Translations under genes and position numbers: made by a program
Part shown: positions 39,525 through 48,589 of the stretch, piece by piece
How the letters are laid out: every line of letters starts with the position of its first letter
Position numbering within the stretch: position 1 is the first letter of the stretch
Assembly: GCF_016899425.1 (NCBI RefSeq)
Contig: NZ_CP045995.1
Span: 1,426,001-1,490,000, forward strand
DNA: 64,000 nucleotides
Direction of reading: 5' to 3'
Source: Burkholderia sp. MS389
GTDB lineage: Bacteria; Pseudomonadota; Gammaproteobacteria; Burkholderiales; Burkholderiaceae
Notes under the pieces: generated by a model
Database searches by the model: none
What the model was told of the DNA's origin: nothing
What the model saw: the letters and a program-made list of their open reading frames with translations, nothing else

Positions 39525-40337
39525 TTACGCGGTCTCGTGGAAACCGACGCTGCTGCCGCCGTCGGGCGTGTAGCCGGCGAGCACGTCGAAGCCGACGTTG
39601 ACGAGTTCCATACGCATGCCGTAGGACGTGTTGCCGGATGCGTCGACGAAAATCGCCGCACCCGACGACAACTGGCGCGCGGTGCTCAGCAGCGCGAGCG
39701 TGCCGCGCGCCGTGCCGGCCGACGGCTCGATCGTCAGCGTCGTGCCGTCCTGCGTGGTGAAGTGCCCGCCGGGCGGCACGGGCGGCGGGTTGTCCGCGAC
39801 CGACCGGTTGAGCAGGCTCATGAAGTGAAAGCGTGCGTCGGCGCCCTGGCTCGCCGCCGCGCGATCGCTGTCCGTGAACGCGTCGCCGCGCACGGCCGCA
39901 CCTTGCGCGGCGATATCGACGGCCTGCTCGTGAAAATCGCGCGTCGCGAGCACGAGGCCGGCGTTCGAATTCAGCGTCGACTCGATCCACGCGCGATCGC
40001 TGTCCGTCATCGTCTTCGACACGACCTTGATCCGGCCGTCGTCGGTCATGAAGTCGAACGGCGCATCGGCCAAGTCCGGCCGCTTCGCGACGATGTCCTG
40101 CAGGCTCGTCGCGAGCATATCGGTCACGCCGCGCAGCTTCATCGTCAAATCGCCCACCATCGACAACTGTTTCGTCATCGCCGCCTGCAGCGCGTCCGGA
40201 TCGATTGCCCGGACGCTGATCGGCGTGTCTTGCTGCGCGCCGGACGCCGTCGTGTCCGGCGTCTCGCGCCCGGCGAGCGCCGCCTGCGCCATTTGCGCGA
40301 GCGTAAGGCCGCCCGCCGCCGTAACCGGTATCGTCAT
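39525..40337 (-). CDS. Protein of unknown function
   Basis: A 270-residue soluble protein starting MTIPVTAAGGLTLAQMAQAA and ending SSVGFHETA. It is Ala/Asp/Thr-rich, with helical first two-thirds and a Gly/Thr-rich end with a PPPVPPGGHF linker at about residues 187-196. There is no clear signal peptide, membrane helix or catalytic motif. GAGGG lies before the ATG at 40337. A 550-base non-coding region lies upstream. It could be a secreted or surface-associated protein, but I do not recognise the family. Confidence 0.7.
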   Translation of the reverse strand: MTIPVTAAGGLTLAQMAQAALAGRETPDTTASGAQQDTPISVRAIDPDALQAAMTKQLSMVGDLTMKLRGVTDMLATSLQDIVAKRPDLADAPFDFMTDDGRIKVVSKTMTDSDRAWIESTLNSNAGLVLATRDFHEQAVDIAAQGAAVRGDAFTDSDRAAASQGADARFHFMSLLNRSVADNPPPVPPGGHFTTQDGTTLTIEPSAGTARGTLALLSTARQLSSGAAIFVDASGNTSYGMRMELVNVGFDVLAGYTPDGGSSVGFHETA

Positions 40338-40889
40338 TGCCCTCTTTCTCTCTCGTTTTCAGCCTGTTTTTCCCTGTTTACGGACGGATTGCCGGGAAGT
40401 TGAGCACACATGCGCACCCATATCGAAACTTTGTTTGATTCAAGCTAAAAAAGTTTGACACGAACATTTCACTGAGATAACTTTTGCGCAAGCTTCCGGA
40501 AAGCAATCCGGCCAGCGTGCCGACTCGCGTCGCGCTTTCCTGCCGTTGCAGCACCGTCGTTCGCAACACTCCCGCCTCATCGCATCGTGCCGTTCCGTTT
40601 CATCCGAAACCTGAAGGAAGCCAGGGCATGCCCGCATTTGATTCGCACTCCTGTATTCGTAGCGAACCGCCGCACTGACGATTCCCGTTCGGGGCGATGC
40701 GCTCGCCTCGACGCCGGCCGGATGCGCGCCGCCCGACGCACGCCGGCACCGGGCGAGATCCTTATCCATCTCGTCCGCCGTTTTTGATGGTGCAGTTCCG
40801 CTTCATCCGACGCAGCACCCGGCCAGGCCGCAGGGGGCGTATCGCGAGCCGGCCGGTTCCAGACAAACACAAGAGACGAGGTCGATTCC
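40338..40889. other. Long intergenic region, no gene seen
   Basis: A 552-base gap. The part 40360-40480 is clearly less GC-rich than the rest and probably contains the promoter of the unknown gene on the minus strand. Open frames here lack ribosome sites and read as shadows. No strong hairpin was noted. Confidence 0.45.
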
Positions 40890-42860
40890 ATGAACATTCA
40901 TCGAACCGGAGTACGGCGCGCATGGCTGCCCGCGCTCGTGGCGGCCGCGACGCTCGCCGCGTGCGGCGGCGACGACGGCGGCAGCGTGGCGGGCGTGTCA
41001 GCGCTCGCGCAGGGCCAACAGGCGGGGGCCGCCGCCGCGGCCGATCAGTCCAATACGCAATCGCTCGCGTCGCGCTTTTCGCCGTCCGGCGTGCCTTACG
41101 CGAATCCGGCGAGCGGCGGCCGCTACAAGCCGGTGATCAGCAACGGCCAGGTGCAGCCGTCGCTGTCCGGCGGCACGATCGAAGAGAACGCGTGGGTCGA
41201 CACGCCGGTCGATTCCGACGGCGACGGCACGCGCGACCGCATCCACGTGCGCATCGTGCGGCCGTCCGAAACGGCGAACGGCGCGCGCACGCCCGTCATC
41301 GTGCTCGCGAGCCCGTATTACGCGGGGCTCGCCGACAGCCCGAACCACGACGTCGACGTCGAACTCGACGGCACGCCGCATCCGGCCTCGACCGCCGGCG
41401 CCGCGGCATCGGCATCCACGCGCATCCTCGCCGCCGCACCGCAAACCCGGATGCTGCAGCAGCTCGAGGCGGCCGCCGCCGGCCGTTCATGGATCGAGAG
41501 CTACTTCGTGCCGCGCGGCTTCACGATCGTCTATGCGGATTCGCTCGGCACCGCCGGCTCGGATGGCTGCCCGACGATCCTGACGCGCGACGAATCGGTC
41601 GCGATGGCGTCGGTGATCCGCTGGCTCGGCCGCGACGCGACCGCGAAGGACGCGAACGGCAAGACGGTCGTCGCGAACTGGTCGACCGGCCACGTCGGCA
41701 TGTACGGCGTGTCGTACGACGGCACGCTGCCGAAGATGGTCGCGAGCCTGCGCACGCGCGGGCTCGACGCGATCGTGCCGATCGCGGGGCTGTCGAACAT
41801 GTACGGCTACTACCGCTCGGGCGGCCTCGTGCGCGCGCCGGAAGGCTATCAGGGCGAGGATGTCGACGTGTACATCAAGGCGCTGCTGACGAACGCGCAT
41901 CCGGAGCGTTGCACGCACCTGATCGACGAAGCGCTGCAGCAGGAAGACCGCAAGACCGGCGACTATTCGCCGTTCTGGGCCGCGCGCGACATTCCGACCG
42001 CGTTCGCGGTCGCGCCGGCGCTCGTCGCGCAAGGGCTGACCGACGACAACGTGCGCGTCGACCAGTCGACGTCGTGGTATCTGGCGATGCGACGTCAGGG
42101 CGTGCCGACCCAGCTGTGGCTGCATCGCCTGAAGCACACCGATCCGACCCGCGTGCCGGCGATGGCCGACGCGTGGACGGCGGAGGTGAACCGGTGGTTC
42201 ACGCGCTACCTGATCGGCTATGACAACGGCGTCGAGCAGGATCCGCGCGCGGTGGTCGCGCAGGCGGACGGCACGCTGCTGAAGGAAGCCGACTGGGCCG
42301 CGCGCCACGCGACGCCGGTCACGTACTTCGCCGGCGGCGACGGCGCGAGCACCGGCACGCTGCTGCGACTGCCGAGCGGCGGCCCGCTCGCGCGCTTCAC
42401 CGACGATGCGCGCATTCCCGCGCTCACGCTGGCGAACACGCCGACCGGCGAAAACCGCAGCCGCTTCGAGACCGCACCGCTGACGGCCGCGGCACGCCTG
42501 TCCGGCACCGCGACCGCGCGCGTCAGGCTGACCTTCACGGGCGTCGCGAACGTGACGGCGCTACTGGTCGACCGTGCGCCGGACGGCACGGCGACGATCG
42601 TCACGCGCGCATGGACCGACCCGCGCAACCGGCTGTCCGAGTGGGTGTCGCAACCGGTGCTGCCCGGCATGCCGTACGACCTGAAGCTGACGTTCATGCC
42701 GCGCGACTACCAGTTGGAAGCAGGCCACCGGCTGGGACTCGTCGTCCTCTCCAGCGACTATGAAGCGACGTTGCGGCCGACGCCGGGCACCGGGCTGACG
42801 CTCGATCCGGCCGGCACGTCGGTGACGGTGCCGCTGGCGTCGCCGTCGACGGGCGCGTAA
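40890..42860 (+). CDS. Lipoprotein of the X-Pro dipeptidyl-peptidase (S15) family
   Basis: A 656-residue protein. The N-terminal LAACGG is a lipobox, so Cys25 should be lipidated and the protein anchored in a membrane facing the periplasm or surface. The S15/CocE-like hydrolase core has GMYGVSYDGTLP with the Ser nucleophile, and a C-terminal jelly-roll region (GMPYDLKLTFMPRDYQLEAGHRLGLVV). A DSDGDGTRD stretch at about residue 109 resembles a calcium-binding loop. Substrates may be proline-rich peptides or esters; the family does not settle this. Confidence 0.85.
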   Translation: MNIHRTGVRRAWLPALVAAATLAACGGDDGGSVAGVSALAQGQQAGAAAAADQSNTQSLASRFSPSGVPYANPASGGRYKPVISNGQVQPSLSGGTIEENAWVDTPVDSDGDGTRDRIHVRIVRPSETANGARTPVIVLASPYYAGLADSPNHDVDVELDGTPHPASTAGAAASASTRILAAAPQTRMLQQLEAAAAGRSWIESYFVPRGFTIVYADSLGTAGSDGCPTILTRDESVAMASVIRWLGRDATAKDANGKTVVANWSTGHVGMYGVSYDGTLPKMVASLRTRGLDAIVPIAGLSNMYGYYRSGGLVRAPEGYQGEDVDVYIKALLTNAHPERCTHLIDEALQQEDRKTGDYSPFWAARDIPTAFAVAPALVAQGLTDDNVRVDQSTSWYLAMRRQGVPTQLWLHRLKHTDPTRVPAMADAWTAEVNRWFTRYLIGYDNGVEQDPRAVVAQADGTLLKEADWAARHATPVTYFAGGDGASTGTLLRLPSGGPLARFTDDARIPALTLANTPTGENRSRFETAPLTAAARLSGTATARVRLTFTGVANVTALLVDRAPDGTATIVTRAWTDPRNRLSEWVSQPVLPGMPYDLKLTFMPRDYQLEAGHRLGLVVLSSDYEATLRPTPGTGLTLDPAGTSVTVPLASPSTGA

Positions 42861-42893
42861 TCGTGCGCCGTCTGCCGGCGTAACGGCGCCGCG

Positions 42894-42929
42894 TCCCCCG
42901 CCCGCATGCCCGTCGATGCGGGCGGGGGA
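42894..42929. terminator. Strong hairpin after the S15 lipoprotein gene
   Basis: A 14-bp perfect stem (42894-42907 with 42916-42929) with an 8-base loop lies 33 bases after the stop. No T-run follows on the plus strand. It is the likely end of this transcript. Confidence 0.5.
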
Positions 42930-42940
42930 TCGCTAGATGA

Positions 42941-43075
42941 AAGGAGTGTCAGGCCGATCGTCACGAAATCGTGCTGAGCGACGAGCACAACCAGTTCGGC
43001 TGGATCGATCTCGATGCCGACAAGCCGGCGAATCTGCCGGATTTCTACTGGGAATTCTGCAGGCAGGCGAACTGA
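42941..43075 (+). pseudogene. 3' remnant of a NUDIX-like gene
   Basis: A 44-codon open segment with no start codon ends at TGA 43073-43075. It encodes HEIVLSDEHNQFGWIDLDAD and later PDFYWEFCRQAN, which looks like the C-terminal end of a NUDIX hydrolase. The NUDIX box itself is missing. A TGA at 42938-42940 closes the frame just upstream, so only a fragment is left. Confidence 0.45.
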
Positions 43076-43096
43076 GTAGACGCCGCCGCCCGGCGC

Positions 43097-44026
43097 TCAC
43101 ACCGGCGTCAACACCGGCTGCCCCGCGAAGTGCCGCGCCGCGTTGTCGAGAAACTGCCGCACCGAACGATCGAGCGCCTCGGGCGACCAGCCGCCCATGT
43201 GCGGTGTCAGCACGACGCTGTCGAGATCCGTCAGCGCGCGCGGCGGCTCGGGTTCGCCTTCGTACACGTCGAGCCCCGCGCCCGCGATGCGCCGCTCGCG
43301 CAGCGCGTCCGCCAAAGCAGCGGTATCGACAACGCTGCCGCGCGATACGTTGACGAGAAAACCGCCGGGGCCGAGTGCGTCGAGCACGGTCCGATCGATC
43401 AGATGCCGCGTGCCCGCGCCGCCCGGCGTCGCGACGATCAGGAAATCGGCCCACTGCGCGAGCGCGTCGACCCGGTCGAAATAGCGGTACGGCACGGGCT
43501 TCTCCGACCGGTTGTGATAACCGATCTCGATGTCGAAGCCGACCGCGCGACGCGCGCATTTCTCGCCGATCTTGCCGAGCCCGACGATGCCGAGCTTCTT
43601 GCCCGACACGTTCGGCGGCATCGACAGCCCGTCGCGCCACACGCCCGCGCGGGTCTTCGCATCGAGCTGCACGACGTTGCGCACCGCCGCGAGCAGCAGC
43701 GCGAACGCGTGATCGGCGACGCAATCGTCGTTGGTGCCGGCGCCCGTGACTACGACAATGCCGCGCGCCTTCGCGTGCGCGACGTCGATGTGCTCGTAGC
43801 CCGCGCCGAGCGCGCTGACGAACGTGAGCTGCGGCAGCCGGTCGATCTCGGCGGCGGTCAGCCCCGTGCTGCCGTTGGTCAGCACCGCGCGAATCGTGCT
43901 GCCGTGTTCGGCGATCGCGCGTTCGCGCGCGTCGGGGGTCGGGGCATAACGCACGTCGAACGACGCGACGATCTCGCGATGCGCGTCGCCGCGCAATGCG
44001 ATGAGGACCAGCAGCTCGGGCTTCAT
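43097..44026 (-). CDS. D-2-hydroxyacid dehydrogenase (glyoxylate/hydroxypyruvate reductase-like)
   Basis: A 309-residue NAD(P)-dependent reductase. The Rossmann motif GLGKIGEKCARR (about residue 149), the catalytic Arg in NVSRGSVVD, the Glu in YEGEPEPP and the His in TPHMGGWS are present. The family reduces glyoxylate, hydroxypyruvate or similar 2-ketoacids; the exact substrate cannot be told. The cofactor loop reads HNRSEKPVPY, with an Arg after the second strand that favours NADP. It is divergent from the osmoprotectant operon. Confidence 0.9.
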   Translation of the reverse strand: MKPELLVLIALRGDAHREIVASFDVRYAPTPDARERAIAEHGSTIRAVLTNGSTGLTAAEIDRLPQLTFVSALGAGYEHIDVAHAKARGIVVVTGAGTNDDCVADHAFALLLAAVRNVVQLDAKTRAGVWRDGLSMPPNVSGKKLGIVGLGKIGEKCARRAVGFDIEIGYHNRSEKPVPYRYFDRVDALAQWADFLIVATPGGAGTRHLIDRTVLDALGPGGFLVNVSRGSVVDTAALADALRERRIAGAGLDVYEGEPEPPRALTDLDSVVLTPHMGGWSPEALDRSVRQFLDNAARHFAGQPVLTPV

Positions 44027-44191
44027 GTCGGCAAATGTCCGCAGGCGGGAGTGAATTCCAGTGTAACAAGCCCGTACGGCGGTTGCGGGTTATCCTCACA
44101 TCGGCTGTGGACACGCCGCCGCACGCGGTTTGCCAAAGCCCGCTCAGTCAAGTAACTTTCGGCGTACGCCCCCTCCTGGAGATTGGCCCCG

Positions 44192-45115
44192 ATGAAGCTC
44201 GCCCTGCCCGCCCGGATCCTGGGCCTCGCGTTCGCCGCCGCGATCGTGGCGCCCGGCGCGCACGCCGACACGCCCGTCGTGGTGTCGTCGAAGATCGACA
44301 CCGAAGGCAACCTGCTCGGCAACCTCATTTCACAGGTGCTGAAGGCCCACGGCATTCCCGTCACCGAGAAGATCGCGCTCGGCACGACGCCGATCGTGCG
44401 CAAGGCGCTCACGAGCGGCGAGATCGACGTCTACCCCGAATACACGGGCAACGCCGCGTTCTTCTTCAACAAGGCCGACGATCCGGTGTGGAAGAACGCG
44501 AGCCAAGGCTACGACACCGCGAAGCAACTCGACTACGCGGCGAACCATCTCGTGTGGCTCGCACCGGCGCCCGCGAACAACACGTGGGGCGTCGCGCTGC
44601 TCGCGCCCGTCGCGCAGTCGCAGCACCTGAAGACCTTCTCCGACTTCGGCAAGTGGGTGGCCAGCGGCGGCAAGGTGAAGCTCGCGGCCTCGGCCGAATT
44701 CGTGAACAGCGCGTCCGCGCTGCCGTCGTTCGAGAAAGCGTACGGCTTCAAGCTGAAGCCCGAGCAGCTCGTCGTGCTGTCCGGCGGCGACACGGCCGCG
44801 ACGATCAAGGCCGCCGCGAACCAGACCGACGGCGTGAACGCGGCGATGGTCTACGGCACCGACGGCGGCATCGCGTCGAGCGGCCTCGCGGTGCTCGACG
44901 ACGACAAGCACGTGCAGCCCGTCTACGCGCCGGCGCCGGTGATCCGCGAAGCCGCGCTGAAAGCGCATCCGCAGATCGCCGACTTGCTGAAGCCCGTGTT
45001 CGCGAGCCTCGACCTGAAAACGCTGCAATCGCTGAACGCCCGCATCCAGCTCAACGGCGAGCCGGCGGCCGGCGTCGCGAAAAGCTACCTGAAAGCGAAG
45101 GGTTTCGTGAAATGA
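44192..45115 (+). CDS. Osmoprotectant ABC transporter, binding protein (OsmF/YehZ type)
   Basis: A 307-residue periplasmic binding protein with a signal peptide ending at GAHA. It belongs to the OpuAC/ProX group: SSKIDTEGNLLGNLISQVL, DVYPEYTGNAA and AAANQTDGVNAAMVYGTDGG carry the aromatic and acidic ligand residues for quaternary ammonium compounds such as glycine betaine or choline. GGAG lies 10 bases before the ATG. It is the first gene of a four-gene operon in which each gene overlaps the next by four bases. Confidence 0.92.
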   Translation: MKLALPARILGLAFAAAIVAPGAHADTPVVVSSKIDTEGNLLGNLISQVLKAHGIPVTEKIALGTTPIVRKALTSGEIDVYPEYTGNAAFFFNKADDPVWKNASQGYDTAKQLDYAANHLVWLAPAPANNTWGVALLAPVAQSQHLKTFSDFGKWVASGGKVKLAASAEFVNSASALPSFEKAYGFKLKPEQLVVLSGGDTAATIKAAANQTDGVNAAMVYGTDGGIASSGLAVLDDDKHVQPVYAPAPVIREAALKAHPQIADLLKPVFASLDLKTLQSLNARIQLNGEPAAGVAKSYLKAKGFVK

Positions 45116-46290
45116 CGGCGCGCGCGGCAGCGTCCGCGCGGCGCGTCACGCTCGACAAGGTCGGCATCCTGATCGGCATGCTGACGATCGTCGCGGTGTT
45201 CGGGCTGTCGTTCGCGGTGCTGCGGCCGAACCGGATCGCGGCCGGCACCGGGCTGTCGGTGTTCGCCGCGTTGCCGCCGATGCAGGGCGCCGTGCTCGCC
45301 GCGCTGTGGACCGTCGGCGCGCTGTGGGTGATGACGGCGAGCCGTCCCGCGTGGCGGCTCGCGGCCGGCTGTACGGGGCTCGCGACGCTCGCGTATGCGG
45401 TCGGCGCGGCCGCGGCGCATGTCGTCGCACCCGACGACATGCTGGCCCGCGTGTCGCCCGACGCCGGCGTCTGGCTGCTGCTGTTCGCATGGGCCGTGCT
45501 GATCGCCGACGCGCTCGCGCGCCTCGCGTTCGGCCCGTGGCGGCGCCTCGCCGCGCTCGCCGTCGCGATAGCAGCGGTTTCGGTGCCGCTTGCGAGCGGC
45601 TGGTGGGACGGCCTCTCCGTGATGCGCGAATACGCGGTGCGCAGCGACGATTTCTGGCGCGAAGCGATCCGTCACATGTCGCTCGCGGGCGGCTCGGTCG
45701 CCGCCGCGCTCGTCGCGGGCGTGCCGCTCGGCATCGCCTGCGCGCGCATCGCGACGGTGCGCACCGTCGCGATGCCTGCGCTCAATATCGTGCAGACGAT
45801 CCCCAGCATCGCGATGTACGGGCTGATGATGGCGCCGCTCGGCCTGCTCGCCACGCACGTGCCGCTCGCGGCCGCGCTCGGCATCCGCGGCATCGGGGTC
45901 GCGCCGGCCGTGCTTGCGCTGTTCCTCTACTCGCTGCTGCCGATCGCATCGAGCGTCGTGGTCGGGCTCGAACAGGTGCCGCCGCACGTGACCGAAGCCG
46001 CGCGCGCGATGGGCATGACGCGTGCGCAGCGGCTGCTGCGCGTCGATCTCGTGCTCGCGCTGCCGGTGATCCTGAGCGGCGTGCGCATCGTGCTCGTGCA
46101 GAACATCGGGCTGACCGCGGTGGCCGCGCTGATCGGCGGCGGCGGGTTCGGCACCTTCATCTTCCAGGGGATCGGGCAATCGGCCGCCGATCTCGTGCTG
46201 CTCGGCGCGATCCCGACGATCGCGCTCGCACTGGCGGCCGCGGTCGTGTTCGAAGCCGCGACGTCGCTCGCGAAGGGGCGTGCAGGATGA
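45112..46290 (+). CDS. Osmoprotectant ABC transporter, permease (YehY type)
   Basis: A 392-residue permease. The first half has several extra membrane helices; the second half is the usual OpuAB/ProW core with the EAA loop EAARAMGMTRAQRLLRVDL. It overlaps the binding-protein gene and the ATPase gene by ATGA. Its length and extra helices match YehY rather than ProW. It pairs with the smaller permease at 47237-48004. Confidence 0.92.
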   Translation: MTARAAASARRVTLDKVGILIGMLTIVAVFGLSFAVLRPNRIAAGTGLSVFAALPPMQGAVLAALWTVGALWVMTASRPAWRLAAGCTGLATLAYAVGAAAAHVVAPDDMLARVSPDAGVWLLLFAWAVLIADALARLAFGPWRRLAALAVAIAAVSVPLASGWWDGLSVMREYAVRSDDFWREAIRHMSLAGGSVAAALVAGVPLGIACARIATVRTVAMPALNIVQTIPSIAMYGLMMAPLGLLATHVPLAAALGIRGIGVAPAVLALFLYSLLPIASSVVVGLEQVPPHVTEAARAMGMTRAQRLLRVDLVLALPVILSGVRIVLVQNIGLTAVAALIGGGGFGTFIFQGIGQSAADLVLLGAIPTIALALAAAVVFEAATSLAKGRAG

Positions 46291-47240
46291 TCGAGATCGA
46301 ACGAGTCGGCAAACGCTTCGGCGACGCGATCGCCGTCGACGACGTATCGCTGACGATGCAACGCGGCACGATCACCGCGCTCGTCGGCGCATCGGGCAGC
46401 GGCAAGTCGACGCTCTTGCGCATGATCAACCGGCTGATCGCGCCGACCAGCGGCACGATTCGCATCGACGGCGTCGATACGGCGACCGTCGCACCCGAGC
46501 AACTACGCCGCGGCATCGGCTATGCGATCCAGGGGCACGGGCTGTTTCCGCACTGGAGCGTCGCGCGCAACATCGCGACCGTGCCGCGCCTGCTCGGCTG
46601 GCCGGCGGAGCGCATCGACGCCCGCGTGAACGAACTGCTCGACCTGTTCCATCTCGCGCCGGCCGAATTCGCGGGCAAGCTCCCGCACGAACTGTCGGGC
46701 GGCCAGCAGCAGCGCGTCGGCGTTGCGCGCGCCCTTGCGGCCGAGCCTGCGATGCTGCTGATGGACGAACCATTCGGCGCGCTCGATCCGATCATCCGCA
46801 ACAAGGCGCAGGACGATCTGTTCGCGCTGCAGCGCCGCCTCGGCATCACGGTCGTGATCGTCACGCACGATATCGAGGAAGCGCTGAAGCTCGGCGACAC
46901 GATCGCGGTGATGGACGGCGGCCGGCTGCTGCAGGTCGCGTCGCCGGCCGAGATTCTCGGCAAGCCGGCGGCGGGTGTCGTCGAACAGCTCGTCGCGGGC
47001 GTCGATCGGCCGCTGCGCCTGCTCGCGCTCACGCCGATCGACGCCGTGGCCGAAGCCGGCCACGCCGACGGCGAACCGATCGCGGCGACGCGCACGCTGC
47101 GCGATGCGGTGTCCGAATTGTTGTGGCGCGGCGTCGATGCGCTACCCGTCGACGATACGGCCGACGGCTACCGCCACGCACACGGCCCCCGCCGCATCAC
47201 GCTCGACGCGATCCGTTCACACGCGAGGCAGCCCGCATGA
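46287..47240 (+). CDS. Osmoprotectant ABC transporter, ATPase (YehX/OpuAA type)
   Basis: A 317-residue ABC ATPase. Walker A GASGSGKST, the signature LSGGQQQRVGVARAL, Walker B MLLMDEPFGALD and VTHDIEEA are present. The C-terminal 70 residues hold only a partial CBS-like region (TRTLRDAVSELLWRGVDALPV), which in OpuA senses ionic strength. It overlaps both neighbours by four bases. Confidence 0.93.
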   Translation: MIEIERVGKRFGDAIAVDDVSLTMQRGTITALVGASGSGKSTLLRMINRLIAPTSGTIRIDGVDTATVAPEQLRRGIGYAIQGHGLFPHWSVARNIATVPRLLGWPAERIDARVNELLDLFHLAPAEFAGKLPHELSGGQQQRVGVARALAAEPAMLLMDEPFGALDPIIRNKAQDDLFALQRRLGITVVIVTHDIEEALKLGDTIAVMDGGRLLQVASPAEILGKPAAGVVEQLVAGVDRPLRLLALTPIDAVAEAGHADGEPIAATRTLRDAVSELLWRGVDALPVDDTADGYRHAHGPRRITLDAIRSHARQPA

Positions 47241-48004
47241 CGACGCGCGGCAGCATGGGACCCAAGCGGTCGTCGCTTCCCGCGTACGTCGCCCGCGCGG
47301 CCGCGCTCGCGCTGCTGCTCGTGCTGCTGTTGCGCCCCGTGTGGCTGCAGGGTCTGTTCGCGCCGTTCGCGGACAACGGCGCGCCGGTGATCTACGATCG
47401 CGCGAGCCTGCTCGATCTCACGCTCGCGCATCTCGGCACGGTCGCGCTGTCGAGCCTGATCGGCACGATCGTCGCGGTCGCGGCCGGCATCGCGGTCACG
47501 CGGCCGTTCGGTGCGGATTTCCTGCCGGTCGCGCGCAGCGTCGTCGATATCGGCCAGACCTTCCCGCCGGTCGCCGTGCTCGCGCTGGCCGTGCCGGCAG
47601 TCGGCTTCGGCCTGAAACCCGTGCTGATCGCGCTCGTTTTGTACGGGCTCCTGCCGGTTTTCGAAAGCACGATCGCGGGGATCGAGGACGTGCCGCGCGA
47701 CGTCGTCGACGCCGCGCGCGGGATGGGGATGAGCGGCTGGCAGCAGCTGGTGTCCGTCGAGCTGCCGCTCGCGTTCCCGGTGATCGTCAACGGCATCCGC
47801 CTCGCGGTCGTGATCAATCTCGGCACCGCGACGATCGGCTCGACGGTCGCCGCGCGCGGGCTCGGCGACGTGATCATCGCGGGCCTGCAGACGTCGAACA
47901 CCGCGTTCGTGCTGCAAGGCGGCGTGATCGTCGGCTTGCTCGCGGTGCTCGTCAGCGATGCGATCGGCGCGATCGCGCGGGTGGCGAGCGCGCGGCGCGC
48001 GTAG
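47237..48004 (+). CDS. Osmoprotectant ABC transporter, permease (YehW type)
   Basis: A 255-residue permease with about six helices and the EAA loop DAARGMGMSGWQQLVSVELPL. It completes the binding protein-permease-ATPase-permease set. It starts on the ATGA of the ATPase gene. The Arr gene begins 33 bases after its stop in the same direction and may be co-transcribed. Confidence 0.92.
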   Translation: MTTRGSMGPKRSSLPAYVARAAALALLLVLLLRPVWLQGLFAPFADNGAPVIYDRASLLDLTLAHLGTVALSSLIGTIVAVAAGIAVTRPFGADFLPVARSVVDIGQTFPPVAVLALAVPAVGFGLKPVLIALVLYGLLPVFESTIAGIEDVPRDVVDAARGMGMSGWQQLVSVELPLAFPVIVNGIRLAVVINLGTATIGSTVAARGLGDVIIAGLQTSNTAFVLQGGVIVGLLAVLVSDAIGAIARVASARRA

Positions 48005-48036
48005 CAGCCGTCGCAAAATTTTTCGAAGGGGAAACC

Positions 48037-48432
48037 ATGGCTGCCCTGGACACCGGCCCGTTTTTTCATGGCACGAAAGCGGATCTGCGGACCGGCGACT
48101 TGCTGACGGCAGGCTTCAGATCGAATTATCGGGATGACGTCGTGATGAATCACATTTATTTCACGGCCCTGCCCAAAGGCGCCGGCCTGGCTGCGGACAT
48201 GGCCAAAGGCGATGGCCGGCCGCGGGTCTACATCGTCGAACCCACCGGCGAATTCGAAAACGACCCGAACGTCACGGACAAGAAATTCCCGGGCAATCCG
48301 ACGCGATCGTATCGAAGCACATCGCCTTTGAAGATCGTTGGCGAACTCGATAGCTGGGAACCGTACGATCCGGCGTTCATCCAGCAGCTCAGAATCCGCA
48401 TCGAAACCGGCATCGGCGAGATCATCAACTAG
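48037..48432 (+). CDS. arr: Rifamycin ADP-ribosyltransferase Arr
   Basis: A 131-residue enzyme that inactivates rifampicin by ADP-ribosylation from NAD+. Family landmarks are FFHGTKADLRTGDLL at the start, HIYFTAL, RVYIVEPTGEFENDPNVTDK and KFPGNPTRSYRS, in the same order and spacing as Arr-2 type proteins. AAGGGG lies 6 bases before the ATG at 48037. The local base composition is lower in GC than its neighbours, which hints at transfer. It may be read from the upstream transporter promoter. Confidence 0.93.
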   Translation: MAALDTGPFFHGTKADLRTGDLLTAGFRSNYRDDVVMNHIYFTALPKGAGLAADMAKGDGRPRVYIVEPTGEFENDPNVTDKKFPGNPTRSYRSTSPLKIVGELDSWEPYDPAFIQQLRIRIETGIGEIIN

Positions 48433-48589
48433 CGCGCGTCCGGACTCCGATGCGTGTCCGCGCAACGATCGGCACGTAGATGATCGCGAACGTGACAAGC
48501 CTACACGTCGCTTTCATTCGAGCCGGCGCTCGACCACGCGCCGCGATTGGTCGATATACTATGCGCCTCCCATTTCCCCGCACTCGACC

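Noticed and set aside
38157-40403. Long plus-strand frame over the permease and the unknown gene
   Set aside because: It is a compositional shadow of the LolC-like gene and of the opposite-strand gene, without family features.
48555-48560. TATACT as a -10 box for the lytic transglycosylase
   Set aside because: No acceptable -35 box was found at 16-18 bases, so it was not listed as a promoter on its own.
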